From: Sphingopyxis sp. USTB-05
GTDB taxonomy: Bacteria; Pseudomonadota; Alphaproteobacteria; Sphingomonadales; Sphingomonadaceae
Assembly: GCF_023822045.1 (NCBI RefSeq)
Contig: NZ_CP084712.1
Span: 3,534,001 to 3,598,000, forward strand
DNA: 64,000 nucleotides
Direction: 5' to 3'
Positions 45,574-54,173 of the stretch are shown here, in pieces. How positions within the stretch are numbered: position 1 is the first letter of the stretch; every line of letters begins with the position of its first letter. The position numbers were made by a program, and so were the translations under genes. The notes below the pieces were generated by a model. That model did not search any database. It worked only from the letters and a program-made list of their open reading frames with translations, and was not told the DNA's origin.

Positions 45574-47112
45574 ATGGGCATGACCAGTATCGAAATGCTC
45601 GAAGGCGACTTCGCTACCCTGCCCGACCTTGTCCGCACCCATGCCGCGGAGCGTCCCGATGCCGTAGCGGCTGCCGACGCCGTGCGGCGGCTGAGCTGGT
45701 CCGAACTGGATCAATTGACCGACCGAATCGCCGCGCGGTTGCAGCAGGACGGATTCGCCAAGGGCGACCGTACCGCGATTGCCGGACTCAATAGCGTCGA
45801 GCAAATGGCGGTTATCCTTGGCACGCTGCGCGCCGGCGGGGTCGCGGGGCTCGTCACCAACAGCGCGACGGGCGAACAGATGGCCGCGATGATCGCCGAC
45901 ACCGGTGCGCGCCACCTGTTTCTCGACAGCGCGGCAAAAGCGAGCCTCGAAGGCCATGTCATCGCCGCAAGCGACCTGATCGCGATGGACGGCAGCGAAG
46001 CCGGAACGCCGCTCGATGCCTGGCTGTCGCTGGCGGGCGCAAAGCCGGCGCCGGTCGAGATTCTGCCCGGGGACGGGTTCAACATCATCTATTCCTCGGG
46101 CACCACCGGGACACCCAAAGGCATCGTCCACAGCCATGCGATGCGCTGGCAGCATATCATCCGCGGCGCGCCCGCCTATGGCCCCAATGCGGTGACGATC
46201 CTGTCGACCCCGCTCTATTCGAATACGACGATGGCAAGCTTCATGCCCACCGTCGGGTCGGGCGGACAGGTCGTCCTGATGAAGAAATTCGACGCGCACG
46301 GCTTTCTCGAACTCGCGGCACGCGAACGCGCGACCAACACGATGCTGGTGCCGGTGCAGTATCGCCGCATCATGGCGCTCGAGGATTTCGGCGACTTCGA
46401 CCTGTCCAGCTTCGTCGTCAAATATTGCACCTCGGCGCCCTTCCCCGCGGCGCTGAAGGCCGATGTGCTACAACGTTGGCCGGGCGGGCTGGTCGAAATT
46501 TACGGAATGACCGAGGGCGGCGCAGCGTTCATCCTCGAGGCGCATCAATTCCCCGACAAGCTCCATACCGTCGGCAAGCCCGCGCCGGGCCATATCGCGA
46601 AGGTAATCGACGAGGACGGCAACGAACTGCCGCAGGGATCGGTCGGCGAAGTCGTCGGACGCAGCCCTGCGATGATGACCGGATACAATAACCGCCCCGA
46701 CGCGACGAAGGCGATGCACTGGTACGATGCCGAAGGAAATCTCTTCTATCGCCACGGCGATATCGGCCGCATCGACGAGGACGGCTTCCTGACTCTGATG
46801 GACCGCGCGAAGGACATGATCATCTCGGGCGGTTTCAACATTTTCCCGAGCGACCTCGAAGCCATATTGATCGCCGACGACCGCGTCGTCGAGGCGGCAG
46901 TGGTCGGCATGCCGAGTGAGGAATGGGGGGAGACTCCCGTCGCCTTCGTCGTGCTGAAAGCCGGCGTCGATGCCGAGAGTGTACGCGCCGACTGCAACGC
47001 CAGGGTCGGCAAGACGCAGCGGCTGAGCGCGATCGTGCAAGTCGAGGAACTGCCGCGCAGCCCGATCGGCAAGGTACTGAAGCGCGAATTGCGCGACGCA
47101 CACGCCCGATAG
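45574..47112 (+). CDS. AMP-forming acyl-CoA synthetase (ligase 2)
   Basis: 512 residues, divergent from ligase 1 across a 203-base gap. Motifs: NIIYSSGTTGTPKGIVHSH (about 170), EIYGMTEGGAAF (about 308), LMDRAKDMIISGGFNIFPSDLE (about 408), and LPRSPIGKVLKRELRD (Lys about 500). About a third identical by eye to ligase 1. May act on a different substrate of the same pathway. The gap between the two starts has no palindrome that I could pick out. Confidence 0.9.
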   Translation: MGMTSIEMLEGDFATLPDLVRTHAAERPDAVAAADAVRRLSWSELDQLTDRIAARLQQDGFAKGDRTAIAGLNSVEQMAVILGTLRAGGVAGLVTNSATGEQMAAMIADTGARHLFLDSAAKASLEGHVIAASDLIAMDGSEAGTPLDAWLSLAGAKPAPVEILPGDGFNIIYSSGTTGTPKGIVHSHAMRWQHIIRGAPAYGPNAVTILSTPLYSNTTMASFMPTVGSGGQVVLMKKFDAHGFLELAARERATNTMLVPVQYRRIMALEDFGDFDLSSFVVKYCTSAPFPAALKADVLQRWPGGLVEIYGMTEGGAAFILEAHQFPDKLHTVGKPAPGHIAKVIDEDGNELPQGSVGEVVGRSPAMMTGYNNRPDATKAMHWYDAEGNLFYRHGDIGRIDEDGFLTLMDRAKDMIISGGFNIFPSDLEAILIADDRVVEAAVVGMPSEEWGETPVAFVVLKAGVDAESVRADCNARVGKTQRLSAIVQVEELPRSPIGKVLKRELRDAHAR

Positions 47113-47172
47113 CATCGAAGAGTCACTTTCGGCCGGTTGCGAAGACCGGCGCGACGACGTAAGAGAATATCA

Positions 47173-47269
47173 GCATCAAGAGTTGGGTCGACGCCCAACG
47201 CCAACCTGCCAATCCGGGCAAGGTGGCGCTCCGCAAGGAGGATGTGGCCGAGCCGGCAACCAAACGGAT
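47173..47269 (+). ncRNA. Candidate SAM riboswitch (SAM-I/SAM-IV clan-like) of metA
   Basis: Folds by hand into a four-way junction in SAM-I order: P1 gcatc (47173-47177) with gatgt (47241-47245); then AAGAG; P2 ttggg/cccaa (47183-47187, 47194-47198); P3 cgcca...tgcc / ggca...tggcg (47199-47210, 47217-47228) with CAACC and AAGGTGG core strings; P4 ctcc-gcaa-ggag (47229-47240). The P3 loop ATCCG (47212-47216) can pair with CGGAT at 47265-47269, the extra pseudoknot known from SAM-IV. A CGTCG/CGACG pair (47282-47286, 47302-47306) could enclose the metA ribosome site. Ligand not proven. Confidence 0.65.
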
Positions 47270-47310
47270 CAAGCCATGCAGCGTCGAACCGTAAAAAGGA
47301 ACGACGTTTC

Positions 47311-48237
47311 GTGCCGATAAAGATACCCGATCAACTCCCCGCTCGACATATCCTCGAGGCCGAAGGCGTCATGGTCATGCGCGAAGTCGACGCGGGGCGC
47401 CAGGACGTCAGGCCGTTGCGGATCGCCCTGCTGAACCTGATGCCGGACAAGATCAGCACCGAAACGCAGCTTGCTCGCCTGCTCGGAGCGACGCCGCTCC
47501 AGATCGAATTGACGCTTGTGCGGATCACCGACCACGTCGCGCGCAATACGTCAGCCGACCATATGGCGGCTTTTTATCGGCCATGGCGCGATGTCCGTAC
47601 CGAGAAGTTCGATGGCTTCATCATCACCGGGGCGCCGGTCGAGCGACTTCCTTATGAGGAGGTCAGATACTGGTCCGAACTGCGCGCAATTCTCGACTGG
47701 ACACAGACGCATGTCCACCGTTGCTTCACGATCTGCTGGGCAGCACAGGCCGCCCTTTTTCATTTCCACGGCGTTCCGAAACGCGATCTGTCCAGCAAGG
47801 CATTCGGTATATTCCCGCATGCGAATCTTGCGCCGGCCTCGCCATATCTCCGGGGCTTTTCAGACCGGTTCGACGTTCCCGTGTCGCGCTGGACAGACGT
47901 TTGCCCGACCGCACTGGCGGAGGCGGACGGGCTGCAGGTCCTGGCTGGCAACGAGGAAGCCGGCGCGGGTCTTGTCTACGATCGGGCCCACCGGACCCTG
48001 CATATGTTCAATCACCTTGAATATGACACCGGCACGTTGGCGGCAGAATTTTACCGCGACGGCCGGGCCCAGCTACCAAGGGGCTATTTTCCTGACGACG
48101 ATCCGGCGAGCGCGCCGGAGAACCGCTGGCGCAGCCACGCGCATTTATTGTTCGCGAACTGGATCAACGAAATCTATCAGACCACGCCGTTCGATGTCGC
48201 AGCAATCGGTGAGCATGACGCTTTGGTCGCGGCCTGA
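47311..48237 (+). CDS. metA: Homoserine O-acyltransferase, predicted acetyl-CoA-specific
   Basis: 308 residues from a GTG with AAAAAGGA ten bases upstream, giving the family N-terminus ([15 protein letters not shown]). Residues match the known MetA numbering: catalytic Cys142 in CFTICW, His235 and Glu237 in FNHLEYD. Position 111 is Glu (ITGAPVE) where succinyl-specific E. coli MetA has Gly; Glu111 was shown in other bacteria to go with acetyl-CoA use. It makes the first committed step of methionine synthesis in the cytoplasm. The leader looks like a SAM riboswitch. Confidence 0.93.
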   Translation: MPIKIPDQLPARHILEAEGVMVMREVDAGRQDVRPLRIALLNLMPDKISTETQLARLLGATPLQIELTLVRITDHVARNTSADHMAAFYRPWRDVRTEKFDGFIITGAPVERLPYEEVRYWSELRAILDWTQTHVHRCFTICWAAQAALFHFHGVPKRDLSSKAFGIFPHANLAPASPYLRGFSDRFDVPVSRWTDVCPTALAEADGLQVLAGNEEAGAGLVYDRAHRTLHMFNHLEYDTGTLAAEFYRDGRAQLPRGYFPDDDPASAPENRWRSHAHLLFANWINEIYQTTPFDVAAIGEHDALVAA

Positions 48238-48271
48238 TGACTTAAAGCGACCGGTTGCGGCCCTCTCCATA

Positions 48272-48365
48272 TCGTCACCCCGGACTTGATCCGGGGTCCC
48301 GCTTGATGCGGTGGCCGGTCGATGCGCAAGAAAAGCGGGATCCCGGGTCAAGCCCGGGATGACGA
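48272..48365. repeat. Family A intergenic palindrome, copy A6 (canonical)
   Basis: Left arm tcgtcaccccggacttgatc then cggggtcccgc, spacer ttgatgcggtggccggtcga, right arm agcgggatcccgggtcaagc then ccgggatgacga. Nearly identical to A2 and A7. Follows metA. Confidence 0.85.
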
Positions 48366-48401
48366 GAGCGAAGAAACGACCGGAAACTAACGCGGGTAAT
48401 G

Positions 48402-48492
48402 AGTTCCCCGGCGAAGGCCGGGGTTCAGGGCGGCAATCCGCATAACTCGGCTTTCTAAAGCCCTGGGCCCCGGCCTTCGCCGGGGTACAACC
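48402..48492. repeat. Family D intergenic palindrome
   Basis: Left arm ttccccggcgaaggccgggg then ttcagggcggcaatcc; right arm ttctaaagccctgggccccg then gccttcgccggggtacaacc. The ends (ccccggcgaaggccgggg / ccccggccttcgccgggg) are inverted. Different core from families A-C although it also ends in a CCCCGG-type hairpin. Confidence 0.7.
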
Positions 48493-48836
48493 TAGTAGCA
48501 AACGTCCGCTCACCACCCCAAAACAGACATCGCCTTCAAATAGGCCTTTCCTACATTATCCGGCCGTGCCAGCCTTCATCCGGCTCTTTCATTCGGTGAA
48601 CAAAAAAAGCAGTGGCTGCCTGGCTTACGGGTACGACCACGATCGGACGTGCCGCGCACATCCAGCGCGCCGCGACTTGCAAATCGGGGCGCTCAAAGGG
48701 CTGAACTTCCCTGAACTTTGAAATATTGCGCGGCCCTTGCGCCGATCCGATCCGGATTCAGCCAGGCGATGTCCAAAGAGGGCAACGACAGCTCTCGCCC
48801 CCTAAAAGGACCCTCACGCGCTAACACCAATTTCAA
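48493..48836. other. Gene-free stretch of lower GC between repeats and the crt operon end
   Basis: No gene that I can support. The sequence is less GC-rich than its surroundings and includes tgaacaaaaaaagcagtggc. An open GTG frame of 51 codons at 48566-48721 contains SVNKKSSGCLAYGYDHDR but has no ribosome site or recognisable family. It may be the remnant of a lost gene. Confidence 0.45.
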
Positions 48837-49355
48837 TCAGGCCAAGCCCGCCGCCGCTATCGCCGCCAACGCATTCGCGAGCCGCGCGTCGCCTTCGCCC
48901 TCGACCCAGGTCCATTTGAGTTTGCGCCGGTCGAGTTCGCCGATCGCAAGCTCCATGAACTGTACGCGCGCGAGTTCGCTGCCGAACAGCCGCGTTCCGT
49001 CCTCCTGCCAAGGCAGATCCATCGCGGGGACGAGATAGAGGTCGGCGACATCGTTCCAAAGGTCGATTTCGGGCAGGCGGCGACCGAGCAGCATGATCGC
49101 CCACGCCTGCGTCATCAACGGGTCGGTGTCCGACACCAGCCAGTCGGGGGCCTGTGCAAGCGCCTCGCGGGTGGCCGCAATATGCCCGTCGAAGATCGCG
49201 AGCAAATCGACCTCGTCGAGATCGGTGCCGTTCGCCTCGGCATAGGTGCGGCCATATTCGGGAACGACGAGCCCGCCGAGATGCAGGGCAAGGCGCGGAG
49301 CGAGAGTCGATTTGCCCGTACTTTCTGCGCCGTGGAGGCAAATATGGCGCGTCAT
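48837..49355 (-). CDS. NadR-like nicotinamide riboside kinase (AAA ATPase domain)
   Basis: 172 residues; the ATG overlaps the pnuC stop (ATGA). P-loop HGAESTGKSTL (about 6-16), VPEYGRTYAE, DGHIAATREAL, VSDTDPLMTQAWA. This matches the kinase half of NadR, without the HTH or adenylyltransferase domains. Paired with PnuC it should trap imported nicotinamide riboside as NMN. End of the carotenoid operon. Confidence 0.85.
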   Translation of the reverse strand: MTRHICLHGAESTGKSTLAPRLALHLGGLVVPEYGRTYAEANGTDLDEVDLLAIFDGHIAATREALAQAPDWLVSDTDPLMTQAWAIMLLGRRLPEIDLWNDVADLYLVPAMDLPWQEDGTRLFGSELARVQFMELAIGELDRRKLKWTWVEGEGDARLANALAAIAAAGLA

Positions 49356-49921
49356 ATCGCCACCCTGCCCGTCGCCGCGGCGCGGCGCCACTGGACAAAG
49401 CCGTCGATCGACAGGCCGAGCAGCACCACATAGACCGCGCTGGTCGCGTAAAGTCCCCGCCAGGCGAACAGCGGCACGGCGATCAGATCGACGAGGATCC
49501 AGAGGAACCAGCTTTCGACACGGCGCCGCGCGAGCAGCCATTGCGCGGTGATGCTAAGCATCGCGATCGCCCCGTCGATCCATGGCGCGACCGCGTCGGT
49601 ATAGCGATCCATCGTGAAGCTCCAGCCAGCCCAGGCGGCGATGGTCGCAAGCGCCCAACCCCAACGCGCGCCTTCGGCCATCCAGCGCACCGGCACGCCG
49701 CTATCGTCGCGCGCGCGCATCCACGCCGCCCAGCCATAGAGGTTGAGCGCGAAGAAAAAGCCCTGGAGCAGCATGTCGCTGTAGAGCTTCGCCTCGAAGA
49801 AGACGAAGGCATAGAGTGTCACCGCGACGAGAGCGAAGGGATAGTTCCACACGCTGCGCAACGCGACGAGCGCGACATTGGTGAGCACGAACGCCGCCGC
49901 GATCCATTCGAGATAGCTCAT
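49352..49921 (-). CDS. pnuC: Nicotinamide riboside transporter PnuC
   Basis: 189 residues with seven membrane helices. PnuC features: SVWNYPFALVAVTLYAFVFFE near residue 25, QGFFFALNLYGWAAW, SWFLWILVDLIAVPLF, and TSAVYVVLLGLSIDGFVQW. Facilitated import of nicotinamide riboside, drawn by the downstream kinase. Its start overlaps the crtB stop by four bases. Confidence 0.92.
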   Translation of the reverse strand: MSYLEWIAAAFVLTNVALVALRSVWNYPFALVAVTLYAFVFFEAKLYSDMLLQGFFFALNLYGWAAWMRARDDSGVPVRWMAEGARWGWALATIAAWAGWSFTMDRYTDAVAPWIDGAIAMLSITAQWLLARRRVESWFLWILVDLIAVPLFAWRGLYATSAVYVVLLGLSIDGFVQWRRAAATGRVAI

Positions 49922-50892
49922 GCCGCGCCCTCATGGCCCGGCTCCATATGTCTGGGCCGCGTCCACAGTCCCTCGCGGCTGATCCGCCGCTGCGGTGGTC
50001 TTCGGACCACCGACCAGCCAGCGCGCGCGATCCAGCCGAGTTTGGCGAAGAGGCTTGATGCCGCGCGGTGGTCCCACGCATGATCGCCACGCGCACGCAC
50101 TTCGCGGGCGATATCGCCATAGATGCCCGCCGCCGCGAGCACCGCCCAGCGGCTGCGCGGGCCAAGCTTGCGCGCGCCCCAGCGCGCCGACGCCTCATAT
50201 TCCTCGGCCATTTCGGACAGCCATTTCGCCATCACCGACAAACGCCCGCGAAAGGCGGGGTGCATATGCTGTCCCGGCGGAATGTCGAGTTCCACCATCC
50301 ATTCGACCGGCAGGTAACAGCGGTCGGCCGCGGCATCCTCCGCCACGTCGCGCGCGATATTGGCGAGCTGGAACGCGATGCCGAGGTCCGAGGCACGGTC
50401 GAGCGTCGTTTCGTCGGCGGGGTCGATGCCCATCACAAGCGCCATCGCCACCCCGACCGCCCCCGCGACATGATAGCTGTAGCGCAGAAGATCCTGCTCG
50501 CTGCGCGGGCGCCAGTCCTTTGCATCGAGTTCGAAGCCCGCAACGATATCGTCGATGACCGCACGCGGGATCGCGACCTCGGTAAGCAGGAAACCGAGCG
50601 CGTCGAACGCCATGTCGCCCGTCGGCTCGCCCGCGAACGCCTTGTCGGTCTGCGCCCGAATATAGGCGACCGCGGCCAGCGGATCATGCCCGGGCGTCAT
50701 CGTGCCCCCATGATCCTGCCCGTCGATCAGGTCGTCGGCGGCGCGGCACCAGGCGTAGAGAAGCCAGACACGCTCACGCGTCTGTCGGTCAAAGAGCTGG
50801 CTGGCCAGCGCGAAGCTTTTCGATCCGCGCGCGATGCTGTCGTGCGCGAAACCGTGGAGGGCATGTGCATCATAGGCCCCCTCCGCAATCAT
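49918..50892 (-). CDS. crtB: Phytoene synthase
   Basis: 324 residues. Squalene/phytoene synthase motifs: FALASQLFDRQTRERVWLLY, first aspartate-rich site AWCRAADDLIDG (about 50), and second QLANIARDVAEDAAADRCYLP (about 190), with Asp pairs that bind Mg-diphosphate. Condenses two GGPP to phytoene, the first step of the carotenoid path. The start overlaps the LOG stop by a base (TGATG). Confidence 0.95.
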   Translation of the reverse strand: MIAEGAYDAHALHGFAHDSIARGSKSFALASQLFDRQTRERVWLLYAWCRAADDLIDGQDHGGTMTPGHDPLAAVAYIRAQTDKAFAGEPTGDMAFDALGFLLTEVAIPRAVIDDIVAGFELDAKDWRPRSEQDLLRYSYHVAGAVGVAMALVMGIDPADETTLDRASDLGIAFQLANIARDVAEDAAADRCYLPVEWMVELDIPPGQHMHPAFRGRLSVMAKWLSEMAEEYEASARWGARKLGPRSRWAVLAAAGIYGDIAREVRARGDHAWDHRAASSLFAKLGWIARAGWSVVRRPPQRRISREGLWTRPRHMEPGHEGAA

Positions 50893-51473
50893 CAGAGATT
50901 TTCGGCCTTCATCGCAAAAATCGTCTTGTGCGGTTCATAGGAAGCCATTTTGTCGAGCAGCTCGTCGAGCCCGGCGTCGACGATCATGATCCCGGCGTGC
51001 GCCGGCCGGATAAAGCCGACCTCGACCATCTTGCGGTTGAAGGCGATCAGTTCATTGTAAAAGCCCGCCGCGTTGAGCAGCCCGACGGGTTTGGCATGAT
51101 AGCCAAGCTGCGCCCAGCTGATCGCTTCCCACAGCTCGTCCATCGTACCGACGCCGCCGGGAATGGTAAGAAAACCGTCCGACAGGTCTGTGAACATCTT
51201 CTTGCGTTCGTGCATGCCCGAGACGACGTGCAGCTCGGTGCAGCCGCGATGCGCGACCTCGGCCCCGACAAGCGCATCGGGGATGATCCCGATCACCTCA
51301 CCGCCAGCCTCGAGCGCGCTGTCGGCCACCGCGCCCATCAACCCAAGGCGGCCGCCGCCATAGACGACGCCGATCCCGCGCTGCGCCAGCGTGCGACCGA
51401 CATGGCGCGCGGTTTCGATATAGATCGGATCTTCGGGGGTCGCGGACCCGCAATAGACGGCAAGACGTTTCAT
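50892..51473 (-). CDS. LOG family protein (nucleotide 5'-monophosphate phosphoribohydrolase, TIGR00730 type)
   Basis: 193 residues. Lysine decarboxylase-like Rossmann fold with the signature PGGVGTMDELWEAISWAQLG (about 113-132), VYGGGRLGLMGAVADSALEAGG, and MHERKKMF. LOG proteins release the base from cytokinin or AMP-type nucleotides; bacterial roles are often unclear. It is embedded between crtI and crtB with stop/start overlaps at both ends, an unusual place. Confidence 0.9.
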   Translation of the reverse strand: MKRLAVYCGSATPEDPIYIETARHVGRTLAQRGIGVVYGGGRLGLMGAVADSALEAGGEVIGIIPDALVGAEVAHRGCTELHVVSGMHERKKMFTDLSDGFLTIPGGVGTMDELWEAISWAQLGYHAKPVGLLNAAGFYNELIAFNRKMVEVGFIRPAHAGIMIVDAGLDELLDKMASYEPHKTIFAMKAENL

Positions 51474-52945
51474 GATTCTTCCAACATCAGATTGGCGGTC
51501 GCCTTGGCACTGCCGACGACGCCGGGGATTCCCGCGCCCGGATGCGTCCCCGCGCCGACGAAGTAAAGATTGGAAATCGTGTCATCGCGGTTGTGCGCGC
51601 GGAAATATGCGCTTTGCCGCAGCAGCGGCTCAAGGCTGAAGGCGCTGCCGAGATGCGCCGACAGGTCGCGGCCGAAATCGGCCGGGGTGTAATGGAAGCG
51701 CGTGACGAGGTTTGCGCGAAGGCCGGGCGCAACACGGCGTTCGACCTCTTCAAGGATCGCGTCGGCAAAGCGCTCACCATATTCGCCGTCCCAGTCGGCC
51801 TTTGCCTTCCCCAGATGCGCGACCGGAGCGAGCGCGTAGAAGGTCGAATGTCCCGCAGGCGCCATGCCCGGATCGGTGATGCTGGGATGGTGAAGGTAGA
51901 GCGAGAAGTCGTCGGGCACGACGCCGCCATAGATATCGTCCAGCAATCCCTTGTAGCGCGGGCCGAACAGGATGCTGTGGTGAGCGATATCGGGATAATC
52001 GCCCTTCACGCCGAAATGGACAACGAAGAGTGAGGGCGACCAGCGTTTGCGCGCGAGGCTTTTCGCAACCTTCAGCCCGCGCGGGTGGTCGAGCAGATCC
52101 CTGTAACTGTGCATGAGATCGCCGTTGCAAGCGATCATATCGGAATCGGCGCGCCAGCCGCTTTGCGTCGTCACGCCGGTGACGCGCCCGCCCGTAGTCT
52201 CGATCCTCGCCACCGGATCGCCGAGGCGCAAGACACCCCCCAGCCGCTCGAACAGCCGCACCATGCCGCCGACCAGCGTATTGGTACCGCCGCGCGCGAA
52301 CCAGACGCCGCCGTCCTTCTCGATTGTGTGGATCAGCGCATAGATCGCACTGGTCGTCATCGGATTGCCGCCCACCAGCAGCGTGTGGAACGACAGCGCC
52401 TGCCGCAGCCTTTCGTCCCGCACATAGGAGGACACGACGCCATAGACACTGCGCCACGCCTGATATTTCATCAGCGCGGGTGCGGCTTTGATCATCGAAG
52501 CAAAGTCGAGGAAGGCGACCGCGCCGAGCTTCACATAGCCCTGCTCGTACACGCCCTTCGAATATTCGAGAAAACGATCGTAGCCGGCAACATCGGCTGG
52601 ATGGAGCTTCGCGATTTCGGCGCGCAGCGCGGCCTCGTCGTTCGAATAGTCGAAGGTTGTCCCGTCAGGCCAGTTGAGCCGGTAGAAAGGCATGACGGGG
52701 ACGAGGGTGACGTCGGCGGCCATATCCTGCCCGCTCAGCGCCCAGAGTTCCTGAAGACATGGCGGATCGGTGATCACTGTCGGACCAGCGTCGAAAGTAA
52801 AGCCGTCACGGACCCAATGGTAAGCGCGTCCGCCCGGCTTGTCGCGGGCCTCGACGACCGTCGTGTCCACGCCCGCCGATTGCAGCCGGATTGCGAGGGC
52901 GAGCCCGCCGAATCCTGCGCCGACAACAATCGCGCGGCGGCTCAT
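51470..52945 (-). CDS. crtI: Phytoene desaturase
   Basis: 491 residues from the ATG at 52945, which overlaps the crtY stop by four bases; the longer frame to 53338 is a shadow of crtY. FAD-binding N-terminus RRAIVVGAGFGGLALAIRLQ, DKPGGRAY, FTFDAGPTVITDP, and the C-terminal YFVGAGTHPGAGIPGVVGSAK typical of CrtI. Converts phytoene to lycopene by four desaturations at the membrane. Confidence 0.95.
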   Translation of the reverse strand: MSRRAIVVGAGFGGLALAIRLQSAGVDTTVVEARDKPGGRAYHWVRDGFTFDAGPTVITDPPCLQELWALSGQDMAADVTLVPVMPFYRLNWPDGTTFDYSNDEAALRAEIAKLHPADVAGYDRFLEYSKGVYEQGYVKLGAVAFLDFASMIKAAPALMKYQAWRSVYGVVSSYVRDERLRQALSFHTLLVGGNPMTTSAIYALIHTIEKDGGVWFARGGTNTLVGGMVRLFERLGGVLRLGDPVARIETTGGRVTGVTTQSGWRADSDMIACNGDLMHSYRDLLDHPRGLKVAKSLARKRWSPSLFVVHFGVKGDYPDIAHHSILFGPRYKGLLDDIYGGVVPDDFSLYLHHPSITDPGMAPAGHSTFYALAPVAHLGKAKADWDGEYGERFADAILEEVERRVAPGLRANLVTRFHYTPADFGRDLSAHLGSAFSLEPLLRQSAYFRAHNRDDTISNLYFVGAGTHPGAGIPGVVGSAKATANLMLEES

Positions 52946-54099
52946 TTCCAGTCGCGCTTCGCCAGGGCGGAAATCGCGCGGCCGATCGGCACTGGAGGTT
53001 TGCCCGACAGGATGCGTAGCTTGTTTGCGGTTGTCGATCGCCCCGCATAGAAGCGCGCGATCAACCCCGGCGACAGACGGTAGAAACGCTCGAAGATGCG
53101 GTAGCGCGTGGCGGGCTCCGAAGCGCGGAAGAGCATTGCGCCAAGCATGCGATAGAAGCGCTGGCGGCGCCAGGACCTCGCGGCGCGGTCGCGAAGGATG
53201 ACGGGAAGGTCCGCGCGATCGACGAGGCCGGGCAACAACGATGCGGTGCGCACGGCATCGGGAAGCGAATAGCCGGTAGTCGCATGGAAGGTGCCCGCGC
53301 GCACGCCGATGCGCGCGGTGCGGTCGGAGGTGGGCCATAGTCGATCGAAATCGCCGGCGATCACGACGGGTAGTACGCCGCTTTCCTCGCGCGTCGTCGC
53401 GGCCACCTCCCAGCCCTGCAACGCCGCATAGGCCGCGATCCGCTCGCGAACGAGGACAGGGTCAAGGTCAGCGTCGTCGCTGTAATAGGTGTCCTCGACG
53501 AAAACCGTCTCGGTATCGAAGGGAAGCAGATAAACGAAGCGATAGCCGTCCAACTGCTCGACGGTCGCGTCCATCACCACCGGATGCTCGACGCCGTGCC
53601 CCCCCTTCACCGTCAGCGCCTGCCCGACGAATTTCTGCCAGCCGCTTGTCAGTGTCGGAAATTTCGTCACGCCGCGCGCGTCGATGACATGCTTCGCCGA
53701 CAGTCGCCCACCGCGCGACAGCAGCAAATGGTCGGGCGCGACATGCTTGGCCCTGTCGGCGATGATGTGCCCCGCGGGCAAAGCCGCCATGACGGCATCG
53801 GCAAGCGCTTCGCCGGTAATGCTCTTGTATCCCATGGCCAGCGTACGGGCGTGCGACGGGAAGCGGACATCGTAGCGCGACCAGTGATGGCGGACGAGCG
53901 GCGCGACCAGCCATCGGTCCCGCTTTGCGATATCGCTGTCGAAAAAGGACCAGACATGATTGCCGCCAATCGGCCCCGGTTCGACCAGCCTTATATCGAG
54001 GTCGGGCCGCTTTGCGGCGAGCGCGAGCGCCGCGAGCCCGCCGGCAAGCCCGCCGCCGACGATCGCGATGTCGCATTTATCGTTGCTCTGCCCCACCAT
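52942..54099 (-). CDS. crtY: Lycopene beta-cyclase (CrtY type)
   Basis: 385 residues. N-terminal FAD/NAD fold CDIAIVGGGLAGGLAALALA, VEPGPIGGNHVWSFFD (the CrtY-specific GxxHxWS block), FEDTYY-like VFVEDTYYSDD, and RIGVRAGTFHATTGYSLPDAV. Forms beta-rings on lycopene to give beta-carotene. First gene of the operon crtY-crtI-LOG-crtB-pnuC-nadR-like; promoter in the 74-base gap to the divergent hydroxylase gene. Confidence 0.95.
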   Translation of the reverse strand: MVGQSNDKCDIAIVGGGLAGGLAALALAAKRPDLDIRLVEPGPIGGNHVWSFFDSDIAKRDRWLVAPLVRHHWSRYDVRFPSHARTLAMGYKSITGEALADAVMAALPAGHIIADRAKHVAPDHLLLSRGGRLSAKHVIDARGVTKFPTLTSGWQKFVGQALTVKGGHGVEHPVVMDATVEQLDGYRFVYLLPFDTETVFVEDTYYSDDADLDPVLVRERIAAYAALQGWEVAATTREESGVLPVVIAGDFDRLWPTSDRTARIGVRAGTFHATTGYSLPDAVRTASLLPGLVDRADLPVILRDRAARSWRRQRFYRMLGAMLFRASEPATRYRIFERFYRLSPGLIARFYAGRSTTANKLRILSGKPPVPIGRAISALAKRDWK

Positions 54100-54173
54100 T
54101 TCCCTGCCTTAGCCACGCAAGTGCGCGGGCGCAAAGCCATTGCAACGCGGCGGGGAGCGGCTAGCCTTGCGCG

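Noticed and set aside
48566..48721. 51-codon GTG frame in the low-GC gap after metA
   Set aside because: No ribosome site, no family and short; kept only as a note in the gap entry.
52946..53338. N-terminal extension of crtI
   Set aside because: It shadows crtY; CrtI proteins begin at the FAD motif reached from the ATG at 52945.
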